A DNA stretch of 64,000 nt from Streptomyces sp. VRA16 Mangrove soil (GCF_017377775.1 NZ_JAFVLN010000002.1:434001-498000), one strand, 5' to 3'. Positions 36,434-45,633 are shown, counted from the stretch's first letter. Numbers and translations are program-made. Notes: generated by a model not told the origin, from the letters alone.

Positions 36434-37305
36434 CGGGTCGCTCCACGGGGGTCGAGGACGTCGCGCAGGCCGTCGCCGAGCAGGTTGAACGCGAGGGTCG
36501 CGGCGACCACGGCGAGGCCGGGGAAGACCGCCATCCAGGGCGCGGGCGCGAGGAAGGACTGGGCGGAGGAGAGCATCACGCCGAGCGAGGGCTCGGGCGG
36601 CTGCACGCCGAGGCCGAGGAAGCTGAGCAGGGCCTCGCCGATGATGGCGGCGGGGATGCCGACGGTGGCCTGCACGGTGAGGGCGGACGTCGCGTTCGGC
36701 AGGATGTGCCGGAACAGGACGGTGCCGTCCCCGCCGCCGTTGGCGACGGCCGCGGCCACGTAGTCGACGTGCTTGAGGCGCAGCGTCTCGGCGCGGGTGA
36801 TCCGGATGACGGCCGGGATCTGCGAGATGCCGATGGCGATCGTGGCGTTGGTGAGCGAGGGGCCGAGGACTGCGGCGAGGCCGACGGCGAGCACCAGGAA
36901 CGGGAAGGCGAGCATGGTGTCGGTGATCCGGGAGACGACACTGTCCGCGATCTTGCCGTAGTACCCGGCGAGCAGTCCGAGCGGGACGCCGACGAGGAAG
37001 GCGAGGACGACCGCGAGGACGCCGACCTGCATCGAGGCCCTGGCCCCGAACACGACGCGGGAGAGCTGGTCGCGGCCGAGGTCGTCGGTGCCCAGCCAGT
37101 GCGCCCAGCTCGGCGCGGCGAGCACGTTCTCGAAGTCGGGCCGCGCCGGGTCGTACGGCGCGACGAGCGGGGCGAACAGCGCGGCGAGCACGAAGACCAC
37201 CGCGATGACGGCGCCGGTCATGGCCAGCTTGTTCTTGCGCAGGGCGCGCAGTTTGGCGTTGCCCGCGATCCGGGTGCGGACCGTCGGGAGGGCGAGGGTG
37301 GTCAC
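36430..37305 (-). CDS. Oligopeptide/dipeptide ABC permease (OppC/DppC type)
   Basis: A 291-residue membrane permease. It has the OppC-type N-terminal single-helix segment (KLRALRKNKLAMTGAVIAVV) and GTDDLGRDQLSRVVFGAR. The EAA loop region is near NATSALTVQATVGIPAAIIG then EALLSFLGLGVQPPEPS. It forms the channel with the DppB-type subunit. GTG start with GTGA overlap. Confidence 0.93.
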
Positions 37306-38309
37306 CGGGCACCTCCGAGCCGGATGCGCGGGTCGATGACCGAGTACGCCACGTCGACCAGCAGGTTGATGAAGATGTACGCGAACGAGGTGACGAGGAC
37401 GACGCCCTGGAGGGTCGCGTAGTCACGGGTGAAGACGGCGTCGATGGTGAGCTTGCCGAAGCCGGGGAGGACGAAGATCTGCTCGGTGACGACGGCGCCG
37501 GAGATCAGGTGGCCGAGCTGCAGGCCGAGGACGGTCACCACGGTGACGAGGGAGTTGCGCAGCGCGTGCCCGCCGACGATCTCACGGCGCGAGAGCCCCT
37601 TGGCGCGGGCCGTGCGCACGTAGTCGGCGGAGAGCGAGTCGAGCATCGCGGCGCGGGTCTGCCGCATGACGACGGCGGCGAGCCCGGAGCCGAGCACGAT
37701 CGCGGGCAGCACCATGCGCCGCAGGTTGTCGACGGGGTCGGTGCCGAAGGGCACGTACCCGGAGGCGGCGAAGACCGGGATGGCGATGGCGAAGGCCAGG
37801 ACGAGGACGATGCCGAGCCAGAACGTCGGGATCGACAGGCCGAGCAGGGCGAGCGCGTTGGCGATCCACTCGGCGGGCCTGCCGCGCCGCACCGCGGCGA
37901 CGACTCCGGCGCCGATGCCGAGGACGATCGCCAACAGCAGGGAGAGCGCGGCGAGTTCGAGGGTGACGGGCAGCGCCTGGCCGATGGCGTCGGAGACCGG
38001 GAGGCCGGTGCGCGACGACGTGCCGAGGTCGCCCTGGAGGGCGTGGCCGATGAACCGCGCGTACTGGACGACGATGTTGTCGTCGAGCCCGTACTCGGCG
38101 CGGATCGCGGCGAGCGCCTCGGGGCTGCGCTCCTCGCCCGCGAGGGCGAGCGCCGGGTCGCCGGGCAGCGCGCGGATCCCGGCGAAGACCACGACGGAGA
38201 CGAGGAAGAGGGTGATGACGGACTGGCGCACGCGCGTCAGGACGTACTTGGCCATTGGGTGTCCGGCGAGCAACCCGGGCTTTTTCAGCGATATCTGAGC
38301 GGTCGTCAC
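37302..38309 (-). CDS. Oligopeptide/dipeptide ABC permease (OppB/DppB type)
   Basis: A 335-residue membrane permease with the OppB pattern: an N-terminal helix (VRQSVITLFLVSVVVFAGIR), a periplasmic loop containing LPGDPALALAGEERSPEAL, then five helices and the cytoplasmic loop ADYVRTARAKGLSRREIVG. GTG 38309 overlaps the binding-protein stop by 4 bp (GTGA); an internal ATG at 38255 is an alternative start. Confidence 0.92.
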   Translation of the reverse strand: MTTAQISLKKPGLLAGHPMAKYVLTRVRQSVITLFLVSVVVFAGIRALPGDPALALAGEERSPEALAAIRAEYGLDDNIVVQYARFIGHALQGDLGTSSRTGLPVSDAIGQALPVTLELAALSLLLAIVLGIGAGVVAAVRRGRPAEWIANALALLGLSIPTFWLGIVLVLAFAIAIPVFAASGYVPFGTDPVDNLRRMVLPAIVLGSGLAAVVMRQTRAAMLDSLSADYVRTARAKGLSRREIVGGHALRNSLVTVVTVLGLQLGHLISGAVVTEQIFVLPGFGKLTIDAVFTRDYATLQGVVLVTSFAYIFINLLVDVAYSVIDPRIRLGGAR

Positions 38310-39916
38310 TTGGCGTACCCCGCATTCTTCACGCGGATCAGGCCGTCGCCGTAGACACGGATGCCCGCGACGTCCTTCCCTGCGACGACGTAGTTCTTCT
38401 GGCGGTAGAGGTAGATGAGCGCGTGCGCGTCGTTGACCCGGCGGGTCAACTCACCGTAGATCTTTGCGCGTTCGGCCGGGTCGGACTCGGTGCGGCCGCG
38501 GGCGATGAGCGCGTCGACCTTCTTGTCGCTGTATCCGTAGGCGTTCATCGCGCCCCGCGTCTGCAGGAAGCTGGCGATGTTGCCGTCCGGGTCGAGCCGT
38601 CCCGACCAGCCGCTGTTGAAGGCCGCGTAGTGGCCGTCGTCGGTCTCCTCCAGCATCGTGGCGTACTCGGTGGGCCGCAGGGTGACGGCGAAGCCGGCGT
38701 CCTTGGCCATGGCCTGGATGACCTGGCCGATGCGGCTCCACTCGGGCGTGGTGGACGTCTTCAGCTCGACGGGGACCGGTGTCTTCACCCCGGCCTGCTT
38801 CAGCAGTCGCCTGGCCTTGGCCACATCGCGCTTGGGGCAGGCGGACGCCTTCACGCCGGGCGCGATCGCGGCCGCCGGGGAGACGGGCCCGCACGCGGGC
38901 TCGTACATGCCCTGGAAGACGACCTTGTTGATGAGGTCGCGGTCGATGGCCAGCTCGAACGCCTCGCGCACGCGGACGTCGCCCGCGAGCGGGGTGTCGA
39001 TCCTGCCGGGCTTCTGACCGAGGCCCTTGACGTTGCCGACGTTGAGGCCGATGCCCTGGTAGCCGAGCGAGGGTGAGTTGAAGAGCTGGAGCTTGTTGTC
39101 GGTGAGGGCGCTCTTCACGTCGACGGGGACCATCTGGTCGCCGACCTGGACGTCGCCGGAGCGCAGGTTGGCGAGGCGGACGCCGCCGTCGGGGATCGGC
39201 TTGTAGATCACCTTGTCGAGGTGCACGGCGTCGGCGTCGTAGTAGTTCGGGTCCTTGGTGACGACGATGCGGTCACCGCCGACGCGTTCGGCGAACTTGA
39301 ACGGGCCCACGCAGGAGGGGTGGTTGGTGAAGTTCTTGCCGTACTTCTTCAGCGCGGTCGGTGACATCACCATGCCCGAGCGGTCGGCGAGGACGGCGGT
39401 CAGCGGGACGTACGCCTGCTTGAGGGTGAGCTTCACGCTGTACGGGCCGGTCGCCTCGGCGCTCTTGAGCGGCGCGAGTTCGGTGGCGCGCGCCGAGCCG
39501 GCGAGGTCGCGGTGGCGCAGCAGCGACGTCACCACGGCGGCCGCGTCCAGTTTGGTGCCGTCGCTGAACTTCGCGTCCTCGCGGACGGAGAAGGTGACGG
39601 TGCGGCCGCCGTCGGTGGTCTTCGGCAGTGCGGTCGCGAGTTGGGGCACGACCTTGCCGTCGGCGTCGGTGTCGTAGAGCTTCTCGCACATGCCGGCGAA
39701 GACGGTGCGGCCCACCAGGGTCTGGGCGAGAGTCGGGTCGAGCTTGTCGGGGTCGGCGTTGAGGGCGACGGTGAGGGTGCCGCCGTCGCGGACGGGACGG
39801 TCGTCGGTCATCCGCACCCCGCCGACCTCGGTGGCCGAGGACTGCAAGGAGCCGCAGCCCGCCGTCAGGGACAACACCAAGGCAACTGCCGTGCAGGCAA
39901 ACGCTGTTCGGCGCAC
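38306..39916 (-). CDS. Oligopeptide/dipeptide ABC transporter substrate-binding lipoprotein
   Basis: A 536-residue family 5 solute-binding protein. The signal peptide VRRTAFACTAVALVLSLTAG ends in a lipobox with Cys21. VRDGGTLTVALNADPDKLDP opens the fold, and SCVGPFKFAE matches the SBP_bac_5 core. GTG 39916 is chosen because GGAGGT lies 8 nt upstream; an in-frame start at 40057 would bury the signal peptide. First gene of the operon that ends with the gamma-glutamyltransferase; a candidate promoter is at 40001-40030. Confidence 0.92.
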   Translation of the reverse strand: MRRTAFACTAVALVLSLTAGCGSLQSSATEVGGVRMTDDRPVRDGGTLTVALNADPDKLDPTLAQTLVGRTVFAGMCEKLYDTDADGKVVPQLATALPKTTDGGRTVTFSVREDAKFSDGTKLDAAAVVTSLLRHRDLAGSARATELAPLKSAEATGPYSVKLTLKQAYVPLTAVLADRSGMVMSPTALKKYGKNFTNHPSCVGPFKFAERVGGDRIVVTKDPNYYDADAVHLDKVIYKPIPDGGVRLANLRSGDVQVGDQMVPVDVKSALTDNKLQLFNSPSLGYQGIGLNVGNVKGLGQKPGRIDTPLAGDVRVREAFELAIDRDLINKVVFQGMYEPACGPVSPAAAIAPGVKASACPKRDVAKARRLLKQAGVKTPVPVELKTSTTPEWSRIGQVIQAMAKDAGFAVTLRPTEYATMLEETDDGHYAAFNSGWSGRLDPDGNIASFLQTRGAMNAYGYSDKKVDALIARGRTESDPAERAKIYGELTRRVNDAHALIYLYRQKNYVVAGKDVAGIRVYGDGLIRVKNAGYAK

Positions 39917-39964
39917 GAGGGCATACCTCCGCCAGTGAAAAATCCGCAGGAACCAATGAGGGGT

Positions 39965-39979
39965 CACAGGAAACCTGTG
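39965..39979. promoter_or_regulatory. Small inverted repeat in the peptide-operon leader
   Basis: CACAGG-AAA-CCTGTG is symmetric with 6-bp arms. It lies between the predicted promoter (40001-40030) and the GTG at 39916, where it could be an operator or a leader hairpin. Confidence 0.3.
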
Positions 39980-40000
39980 GGCGATCAAGGAATACCGCAG

Positions 40001-40030
40001 AACGTATTTCGCATACAGTCCGCAGGACAA
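40001..40030 (-). promoter_or_regulatory. Candidate promoter of the peptide ABC/ggt operon
   Basis: On the minus strand TTGTCC (40030-40025) and TACGTT (40006-40001) are 18 bp apart, a fair match to a vegetative promoter. It gives a leader of about 80 nt before the binding-protein GTG. Confidence 0.35.
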
Positions 40031-40107
40031 GGGGGTTGTCCGCATGCCGGACGACATTCGATGAAGATTGAATAACTGGCCGCGACATCAGGGGAGAAGA
40101 GCGGCGA

Positions 40108-40161
40108 GAACGGACAGGGCCCGGACCGAGTCGCTCGACTCGGTCCGGGCCCTGTCCGTTC
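40108..40161 (-). terminator. Very strong hairpin behind the cold-shock gene
   Basis: Exact 25-bp arms (40108-40132 and 40137-40161) with a 4-nt loop GCTC. It begins 16 bp beyond the stop of the cold-shock-domain gene and stands between that gene and the peptide-transport operon on the same strand. Confidence 0.9.
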
Positions 40162-40176
40162 AGGAGCGGTCGCGGC

Positions 40177-40584
40177 TCAGCCGTCCACCCAGCCGTGCTT
40201 GCGTCCGCTCTGTACCAGCTCGCGGCGGATCGCCAGGATCTGCTCGCCGGTGAGGGAGGGAGCGGCGCGCAGCAGCAGCTCCGTCACCTCGTTCGTGTAC
40301 TCGTCGACGCGCAGCACGTCGCAGAGCACGTCCTCGCCGTCCGCGGCGACGTGCCGGCCGCCCGCCACCGGCGCGGACGCACCCTCGGCCAGCTGCACCG
40401 AGGACGCCTTCGGGCCGCGGTCGCCCTCCTCGATGTCGAACTCGACCTTCAGCCCCGTGCGCAGATACGACTCGGGGATGAGGAGGTCGTTCACGTGCAG
40501 GAAGACGTCCTCACCGCCGTCGTCCGGCGCGATGAACCCATAACCGCGCGCTCCGTCGAAGCGCACCACACGACCAGCTACCAC
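40177..40584 (-). CDS. Cold-shock-domain nucleic-acid-binding protein
   Basis: A 135-residue protein. Residues 1-65 are a cold-shock domain with RNP1 RGYGFI and RNP2 DVFLHV. The remaining 70 residues, containing VDEYTNEVTELLLRAAPSLT, form an extension not found in the small CspA proteins. It likely binds single-stranded RNA or DNA. GTG 40584 (VVAGRVVRFDGARG) follows GGGGG; the open frame to an ATG at 40632 looks non-coding. The gene is monocistronic, with a strong terminator. Confidence 0.88.
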   Translation of the reverse strand: MVAGRVVRFDGARGYGFIAPDDGGEDVFLHVNDLLIPESYLRTGLKVEFDIEEGDRGPKASSVQLAEGASAPVAGGRHVAADGEDVLCDVLRVDEYTNEVTELLLRAAPSLTGEQILAIRRELVQSGRKHGWVDG

Positions 40585-40682
40585 GCCGACCCCCAACCAC
40601 CACGGCGGACCCAGCGTCCGCGTCCTCAGCATCTCTTGCAGCGGATCCTAGCGGCCGGCCCGCACGGCGCGTGCCCGCCCCG

Positions 40683-40702
40683 CCCGGCGCGGACGCGCCG
40701 GG
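40683..40702 (-). terminator. Hairpin behind the response-regulator gene
   Basis: CCCGGCGC/GCGCCGGG arms with a 4-nt loop, starting 3 bp after the stop at 40706 and upstream of the cold-shock gene. It would end the two-component operon. Confidence 0.6.
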
Positions 40703-40705
40703 CCG

Positions 40706-41557
40706 CTACGCGCCCGCGCCGCCGGCCTCCTGGCTCCGGGCCGTCACGAGTCCCGACTCGTAGGCGAACACGACGAGTTGGGCCCGGTCGCGGGCGCCGA
40801 GCTTCGTCATCGCGCGGCTCACGTGCGTCTTGGCGGTGAACGGGCTGATCACCATGTGCGCGGCGATCTCCTCGTTGGTGAGGCCGCGCGCCGCCAGCGC
40901 GGTGACCTCGCGCTCGCGCGGGGTGAGGCACTCCAGTCCTGGCGCGGTCGCCCGGTCCGGCGGCCGGGCGACGAACTCGCCGATGAGGCGGCGGGTGACG
41001 GACGGCGACAGGAGGGCGTCACCGCGCGCGACGACGACGATGCCGGCGAGCAGGTCCACCGGCTCGCTGTCCTTGAGCAGAAAGCCGGACGCTCCCGCGC
41101 GCAGCGCCTCGAAGACGTACGCGTCGAAGGCGTAGTTGGTGAGCATGACGACGCGTACGTCGTTGAGGACGGGGTCGGCGGCGATCCGCCGGGTCGCCTC
41201 GATGCCGCTCTCGCCGGGCATCTGCACGTCCATGAGCACGACGTCCGGCGCCAGGTCGCGGACGAGCGCGACCCCGGCGGCGGCGTCGCCCGCCTCCCCG
41301 ACGACCTCGATGCCTTCCTCGGCGTCGAGCAGCGCCCGGAACCCGGCCCGCATGAGCGCCTGGTCGTCGACGAGCACGACACGGATCGCGGGGCGGGCCA
41401 GGGGGCCGGTCACGGGACCGGTCGCCGGGCCGGTCGCCGGGCCGGTCACGGGACCGGTCGCAGGGCCGCTCGCAGGGCCGGTCGCGGAACCGGTCACGGG
41501 ACCGGTCGCAGGACCGTTCGCAGGACCGGTCACGGGGCGGGCCACCGGGCCGGTCAC
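40706..41557 (-). CDS. NarL/LuxR-family response regulator with repeat-encoded N-terminus
   Basis: Receiver domain: [20 protein letters not shown], phospho-acceptor Asp in [14 protein letters not shown], and [11 protein letters not shown]-binding domain: [20 protein letters not shown] then [20 protein letters not shown]. If translation starts at GTG 41557, overlapping the kinase stop by 4 bp, the protein has 283 residues and begins with about 52 residues of TGPV/TGPA-type tetrapeptides encoded by a 12-bp repeat. Several repeat units contain in-frame GTG codons; the last of them (41413) would give a normal-length regulator. The true start cannot be decided from sequence. Partner of the kinase at 41554. 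Confidence 0.88.
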   Translation of the reverse strand: MTGPVARPVTGPANGPATGPVTGSATGPASGPATGPVTGPATGPATGPVTGPLARPAIRVVLVDDQALMRAGFRALLDAEEGIEVVGEAGDAAAGVALVRDLAPDVVLMDVQMPGESGIEATRRIAADPVLNDVRVVMLTNYAFDAYVFEALRAGASGFLLKDSEPVDLLAGIVVVARGDALLSPSVTRRLIGEFVARPPDRATAPGLECLTPREREVTALAARGLTNEEIAAHMVISPFTAKTHVSRAMTKLGARDRAQLVVFAYESGLVTARSQEAGGAGA

Positions 41558-41558
41558 G
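41403..41558 (-). repeat. Thirteen imperfect 12-bp tandem repeats inside the response-regulator start
   Basis: On the plus strand the units read like GGGCCGGTCACG, with variants GGACCGGTCGCA and GGGCCGGTCGCC; on the coding strand they give tetrapeptides of the T-G-P-V/A type. All units are 12 bp, so copy-number change keeps the frame. The array begins at the very GTG that overlaps the kinase stop. Confidence 0.9.
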
Positions 41559-42759
41559 GGGCCGCGCCCATCGCCGCGTCCGCCACCGGCGTCCGGGGCG
41601 CGGACGGCGACTCCTCCCGCACCGCCACCGGGCCTCCCGTCAGCGGCAGCACCGCCCGTATCTCGAAGCCTCCCCCGGCGCGCGGCCCGGCGGTCAGGGT
41701 GCCGCCCACGGCGTCGACCCGCTCGCGCATGCCGGTCAGGCCGGTGCCCTCCGTGGGCGGCCGGTCGGGATCCGCGGCCCCCTCGTCGGTGACGCGGACC
41801 GTCAACTCGGCTTCCCCGTATGTCAGTTGCACCTCGGTCGGCGTCGCGGCGCCCGCATGCCGTGCCACGTTCGTCAGCGCCTCCTGGACGATCCGGTAGA
41901 CCGTGCGGTCGAGCGCCGGCGCCAGGGGCCGCTCCCGCCCGCCGACGGTGAGCGTGACAGGGATGCCCGCCGACCGGGCGCGCTCGGCGAGCAGCGCCGG
42001 GGTGCCGGTGGGCTCGTCGGTGCGCAGCACGTCGAGCGTGGCCCGCAGCTCGCGCATCGCCTCGCCGCTCGCCTCCTGGATGGCGAGCAGCGCGGCCGGT
42101 ATCTCCTCACCGCGCTTGCGGGCGAGGTGCACCGCCACTCCGGCCTGCAGCTTGACGATCGAGATGCTGTGGGTGAGGGAGTCGTGCAACTCCCGCGCGA
42201 TGCGCAGGCGTTCCTCCCCCGCCCGGCGCAGCGCCGCCTCCTCGCGGGTGCGCTCGGCCTCCAGGGCGCGCTGTTCCGTCTGGTGCAGATACGCCCGCCA
42301 GTTCTTGTCGGCGACACCGGTGACGACCGCGCACAGGAACCAACCGGCGAGCAGCATTCCCCGCCCGGCCGCCCCGTCGGCGGCGAGCGCGTCCCGCACG
42401 ACGAACACGGCGAGGAAGGCTCCGGCGACGGCCCCGCCCAGGCCGCGGTGTTCCGCGCGGGACGCGGTGTGCACGGCCGCGATCACCGGCAGCGCGGCCA
42501 GCGGACCGGGGTGCGCGTGCAGCACGTACGCCGTGGTCAGGGCGGTCGAGACGAACAGAACGGCACGCGGCGCCCGCCGGTACCCGGCCAGGGCCGCCGC
42601 CGCCCCCGCCATCAGGGCGTAGTCCACCGGCGCGGCGCCGTCGCCGAGCGCCGCGCCCAGGATCACCACGGCCGCGATCACGACGGCCAGTGCCGCGTCG
42701 GCCGCGTAGGTGCGCAAGGAGCGGGCGACGGCCCCGCCCGCGCTCTCCTCGTCCGCCAC
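41554..42759 (-). CDS. NarL-type sensor histidine kinase
   Basis: A 401-residue membrane kinase. The N-terminal half has several hydrophobic helices and little extracytoplasmic domain. The HisKA_3 block [20 protein letters not shown] carries the phospho-acceptor His, and the ATPase N-box is [13 protein letters not shown], with [17 protein letters not shown] as the G-box. GTG 42759 has GGGGG 8 nt upstream; an in-frame TTG at 42834 would add 25 residues. It overlaps the response regulator by 4 bp. The shared control region with the AhpD-like gene holds two palindromes. Confidence 0.9.
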   Translation of the reverse strand: MADEESAGGAVARSLRTYAADAALAVVIAAVVILGAALGDGAAPVDYALMAGAAAALAGYRRAPRAVLFVSTALTTAYVLHAHPGPLAALPVIAAVHTASRAEHRGLGGAVAGAFLAVFVVRDALAADGAAGRGMLLAGWFLCAVVTGVADKNWRAYLHQTEQRALEAERTREEAALRRAGEERLRIARELHDSLTHSISIVKLQAGVAVHLARKRGEEIPAALLAIQEASGEAMRELRATLDVLRTDEPTGTPALLAERARSAGIPVTLTVGGRERPLAPALDRTVYRIVQEALTNVARHAGAATPTEVQLTYGEAELTVRVTDEGAADPDRPPTEGTGLTGMRERVDAVGGTLTAGPRAGGGFEIRAVLPLTGGPVAVREESPSAPRTPVADAAMGAAP

Positions 42760-42869
42760 GTCCGTGCCCCCTGTCCCGCCGCCACGTTCCCGATCCCCCG
42801 CCCTCTCACGAAGGCTAGCCCCCGCCACCGACAACGGCCTCCGTCGCGAGGACGGCGGCGGCGCCCGTT

Positions 42870-42887
42870 CTACTCCCCCGGGAGTAG
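42870..42887. promoter_or_regulatory. Palindrome in the two-component/AhpD divergent region
   Basis: CTACTCCC-CC-GGGAGTAG has exact 8-bp arms. It lies about 110 bp from the kinase start and about 100 bp from the AhpD-like start, a good position for a binding site of the response regulator. The latter is inference. Confidence 0.45.
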
Positions 42888-42912
42888 GCGCAGTTGGGCC
42901 CGGCCGTACGAC

Positions 42913-42927
42913 GCCCCGGACCGGGGC
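42913..42927. promoter_or_regulatory. Second palindrome in the same divergent region
   Basis: GCCCCGG-A-CCGGGGC, 7-bp arms, 25 bp from the first palindrome and 57 bp before the AhpD-like ATG. It could be an operator half, a hairpin in the leader, or chance in GC-rich DNA. Confidence 0.3.
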
Positions 42928-42983
42928 AGGGGCCGACTCTGGGCGGTGTCCGCACCACCACGTGTCCGACCCAGGGAGCCCCC

Positions 42984-44003
42984 ATGCCAGGCCCGTACCG
43001 GTACACCAGCCCGCCCGCGCCGAAGTCCGCCACCGGCACCGCCGCCGCGGTCTACGCGCAGGCCGCCACCGACTTCGGCATCCCGAAGCCCTCGACGCTG
43101 ATCGTCCTGTCGTCGGCGCCCGAACTCCTCGCGCCCGCCTGGGCGTTGCTGCGCGAGTCGCTGATCGCGGGCAGCGGGTCGCGCGGCGACCGCGAGCTGG
43201 TCGCCGCCGGGGTCTCGCAGGCCAACCGGTGTCCGTTCTGCGTGGACGCGCACGCCGTCCTGCTGCACGCGCACGGCGACCACGACCTCGGCGAGGCGGT
43301 GGCCCGTGACACGACGCCGGGCGACGAGCGGGCGGCGCGGCTGCTGGAGTGGGGGCGGGTCACCCGCGTCCCCGGCGCGCCCGCGCTCACCCCGCCACCG
43401 TTCGCCCGCGCCGACCTGCCCTCGCACCTCGGCACCGCGTTCGCCTTCCACTTCATCAACCGGATCGTGTCCGCCCTGCTGACCGAGAACCTGCTGCCCG
43501 CCGGCGCCCAGCGCTGGCCGTCGGTCCGGGCCCTCGCGGGCCGCAGCGTCGCCCGTGTCGTCCGGGCCGCGCACACCCCCGGCACCTCCCTGACCCTGCT
43601 CGACTCCCCGGGCCGCGGCCCCGACTGGGCGGCAGGCACCCCGGTCGGGGCCGCCTACGACGCGCTGCGCACCGCCGCCACGACGGGCGGCAGGCTCCTC
43701 GACGACGCCGACCTCGACCTCGTCCTGGAAACCGTCGCGGCCTGGGACGGCACGCATCCGCCCACGGTGTGGCCCGCGCTGCCGGACCGCGCCGACCGGC
43801 CGGGCGCGCGCCTGGCCCTGCTCGCCGCGCTCGCGCCGTACCGGATCACGGACGAGGACGTCGCCGCCTGGCGGGTGCCGCCGTACACCGACCACTGCCT
43901 GGTCCATCTGATCGCGTACGGGGCGTTCGCCGCCGTGGACCGGATCGAGTCGGCCCTGCCCGCTTCGCTCAGCGACCTGACCTCCGACCGGGAGACCCGA
44001 TGA
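42984..44003 (+). CDS. AhpD-like/carboxymuconolactone decarboxylase-family protein
   Basis: A 339-residue protein. The AhpD redox motif appears as NRCPFCVDAHAVLLHAHG, with Cys-x-x-Cys and the downstream His, in the first half; the second half shows a related helical pattern (EDVAAWRVPPYTDHCLVHLI) without a CxxC. Such proteins are thiol-based peroxidases or reductases. ATG 42984 follows AGGGAG. It overlaps the following methyltransferase by 4 bp and faces the two-component system, which may regulate it. Confidence 0.8.
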   Translation: MPGPYRYTSPPAPKSATGTAAAVYAQAATDFGIPKPSTLIVLSSAPELLAPAWALLRESLIAGSGSRGDRELVAAGVSQANRCPFCVDAHAVLLHAHGDHDLGEAVARDTTPGDERAARLLEWGRVTRVPGAPALTPPPFARADLPSHLGTAFAFHFINRIVSALLTENLLPAGAQRWPSVRALAGRSVARVVRAAHTPGTSLTLLDSPGRGPDWAAGTPVGAAYDALRTAATTGGRLLDDADLDLVLETVAAWDGTHPPTVWPALPDRADRPGARLALLAALAPYRITDEDVAAWRVPPYTDHCLVHLIAYGAFAAVDRIESALPASLSDLTSDRETR

Positions 44004-44878
44004 CCGGCACCTCCACCGTCAATCACCGGCAGGCCCACGCCTGGAACGGTCCGCTCGGCCGGCACTGGGCCGACCACCACCGGCGCTTCGACACGATGCT
44101 GGGCGAGGCCGACGAGGCGCTGTTCGCGGCCGCCGCGATCGGGCCCGGCGACCGGGTGCTCGACATCGGCTGCGGCGCGGGCGCGACGACCCGGGCCGCG
44201 GCCCTGCTCGCGGCGCCGGGGCACGCGGTCGGCGTGGACATCTCCGCGCCGCTCGTGGACCGGGCACGCGCGCGTACCGCGCAGGAGGGGGTGCCGAACG
44301 CGGCGTACCAGCTGGGCGACGTGCAGGCGCACCCGTTCCCGCCCGGCGTCTTCGACGTCGCGATCAGCCGCGGCGGGGTGATGTTCTTCGAGGACCATGT
44401 CACGGCGTTCGCGAACGTGGCGCGGGCGCTGCGCCCGCGCGGCCGGCTCGCCTTCGTCTGCCCGCGCCGCCCGGACCCCGACTCGGAGGAGGTCACGGCG
44501 CTGTCCCTGTTCGCCCGGCGCCTCGCGGAGGGCAGTGCGTACCGCGCCGGGCAGGGCCCTGCCGCCCCGGACCCCGACGCACAGGCCGCGCACACCGCGA
44601 TGGCGTCGCTGTCCGAGCCGTACCGGGTCCACGCGGTGCTGCACCGCTCGTTCACCGACATCGCCGTCAACCCCGTCGACATCCACACCCACTGGGGTGA
44701 TTCGCCCGCCGACGCCGTCGACTTCCTGCTGTCGCGGGCGCCCGCGCGGAGCGTGCCGTCCGCGACGCGCGCCCTCCTGGAGGACACGCTCCGGCCGTAC
44801 GCGACCCCGCGCGGGGTGCGAACCCGTGCGGGCGTGTGGCTCGTGACGGCTCTGCGCCGGGACGATGCCGGTGCGTGA
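44000..44878 (+). CDS. Class I SAM-dependent methyltransferase
   Basis: A 292-residue methyltransferase. Motif I is RVLDIGCGAGATTRAAALL, the acidic ribose-binding residue is in AVGVDISAPL, and motif IV-VI are FDVAISRGGVMFFEDH and ALRPRGRLAFVCPRR. It resembles UbiE/Methyltransf_25-type small-molecule enzymes; the substrate is unknown. The ATGA overlap with the AhpD-like gene shows co-translation. Confidence 0.82.
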   Translation: MTGTSTVNHRQAHAWNGPLGRHWADHHRRFDTMLGEADEALFAAAAIGPGDRVLDIGCGAGATTRAAALLAAPGHAVGVDISAPLVDRARARTAQEGVPNAAYQLGDVQAHPFPPGVFDVAISRGGVMFFEDHVTAFANVARALRPRGRLAFVCPRRPDPDSEEVTALSLFARRLAEGSAYRAGQGPAAPDPDAQAAHTAMASLSEPYRVHAVLHRSFTDIAVNPVDIHTHWGDSPADAVDFLLSRAPARSVPSATRALLEDTLRPYATPRGVRTRAGVWLVTALRRDDAGA

Positions 44879-44973
44879 TGCGGAGGTGACAGAAGTGGCG
44901 GTATCGGTGGCGCAGGAAGTCGTGTGACACTGACCTCCCCCACCCACCCCACCTGACGTAAGGGACGTACGCC

Positions 44974-45633
44974 GTGCGTTCTCTCCCGCTTCCGGTCACC
45001 CTCACCGTCCGGCTCCTTCCCGTCGCCGTCCTCGCCTGCGTCGGCTGGGCCTGGTCCACCGGGCCGATGTCCGAGCCCGCCGCGAAGGACAAGGGCGATG
45101 CGGCGCCTCAGTCGTCGGCGCCGCAGAGCCCCAGCGCGAGCGTCGCGTCGAAGACGTACCCGAAGCCGCCCGAGCCGTGCGGCACGGTCACGGCCAAGAC
45201 GGTGAAGGCGCTCGTCCCGGACGCGAAGACGGCGGGCAAGGAGCTGTCGGCCACGGACGAATCGGTTCGCCGCGGCTGCTCGTGGAGCGCGCTGAAGGGG
45301 TACGACTACCGCTGGCTCGACGTCTCCTTCGAGGTGAAGAACTCCGACGCCCTGGCGAAGCAGTCGTACAAGGACGGCGGCGCCGACGACTCCAAGGCCA
45401 GCCCGCTCGCCGGGCTCGGCGACGAGGCCCGGGTCACGAGCTCGCTCACCACCAAGGACAAACAGGACACCCGCGAGTCCGTGGTGACGGTCCGCAAGGC
45501 CAACGTCCTGGTGACCGTCACCTACAACGGCAGCGACTTCGAGTCCAAGGGCGCGCCGTCCAACGACACGGTGATCAAGGGCGCCCGGCAGGCGGCCGGG
45601 GACGCGGTGGCCGCACTGGGCTCCGCCGACTGA
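44974..45633 (+). CDS. Secreted or lipid-anchored protein, DUF3558-like
   Basis: A 219-residue exported protein. A hydrophobic N-terminus with VLAC at residues 19-22 could be a weak lipobox. A Ser/Pro/Ala-rich linker follows, then a globular domain with Cys at PEPCGTVTAK and RRGCSWSAL, a pattern I associate with actinobacterial DUF3558 lipoproteins. Function unknown. GTG 44974 has AAGGGAC upstream. It stands alone before the nitrate reductase. Confidence 0.7.
   Translation: MRSLPLPVTLTVRLLPVAVLACVGWAWSTGPMSEPAAKDKGDAAPQSSAPQSPSASVASKTYPKPPEPCGTVTAKTVKALVPDAKTAGKELSATDESVRRGCSWSALKGYDYRWLDVSFEVKNSDALAKQSYKDGGADDSKASPLAGLGDEARVTSSLTTKDKQDTRESVVTVRKANVLVTVTYNGSDFESKGAPSNDTVIKGARQAAGDAVAALGSAD

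Noticed and set aside
44889-44930. A 13-codon open frame (GTG..TGA) before the secreted-protein gene, as a leader peptide
   Set aside because: The GGAGG is too close to the GTG, the peptide has no run of a regulatory amino acid, and no attenuator hairpin follows.
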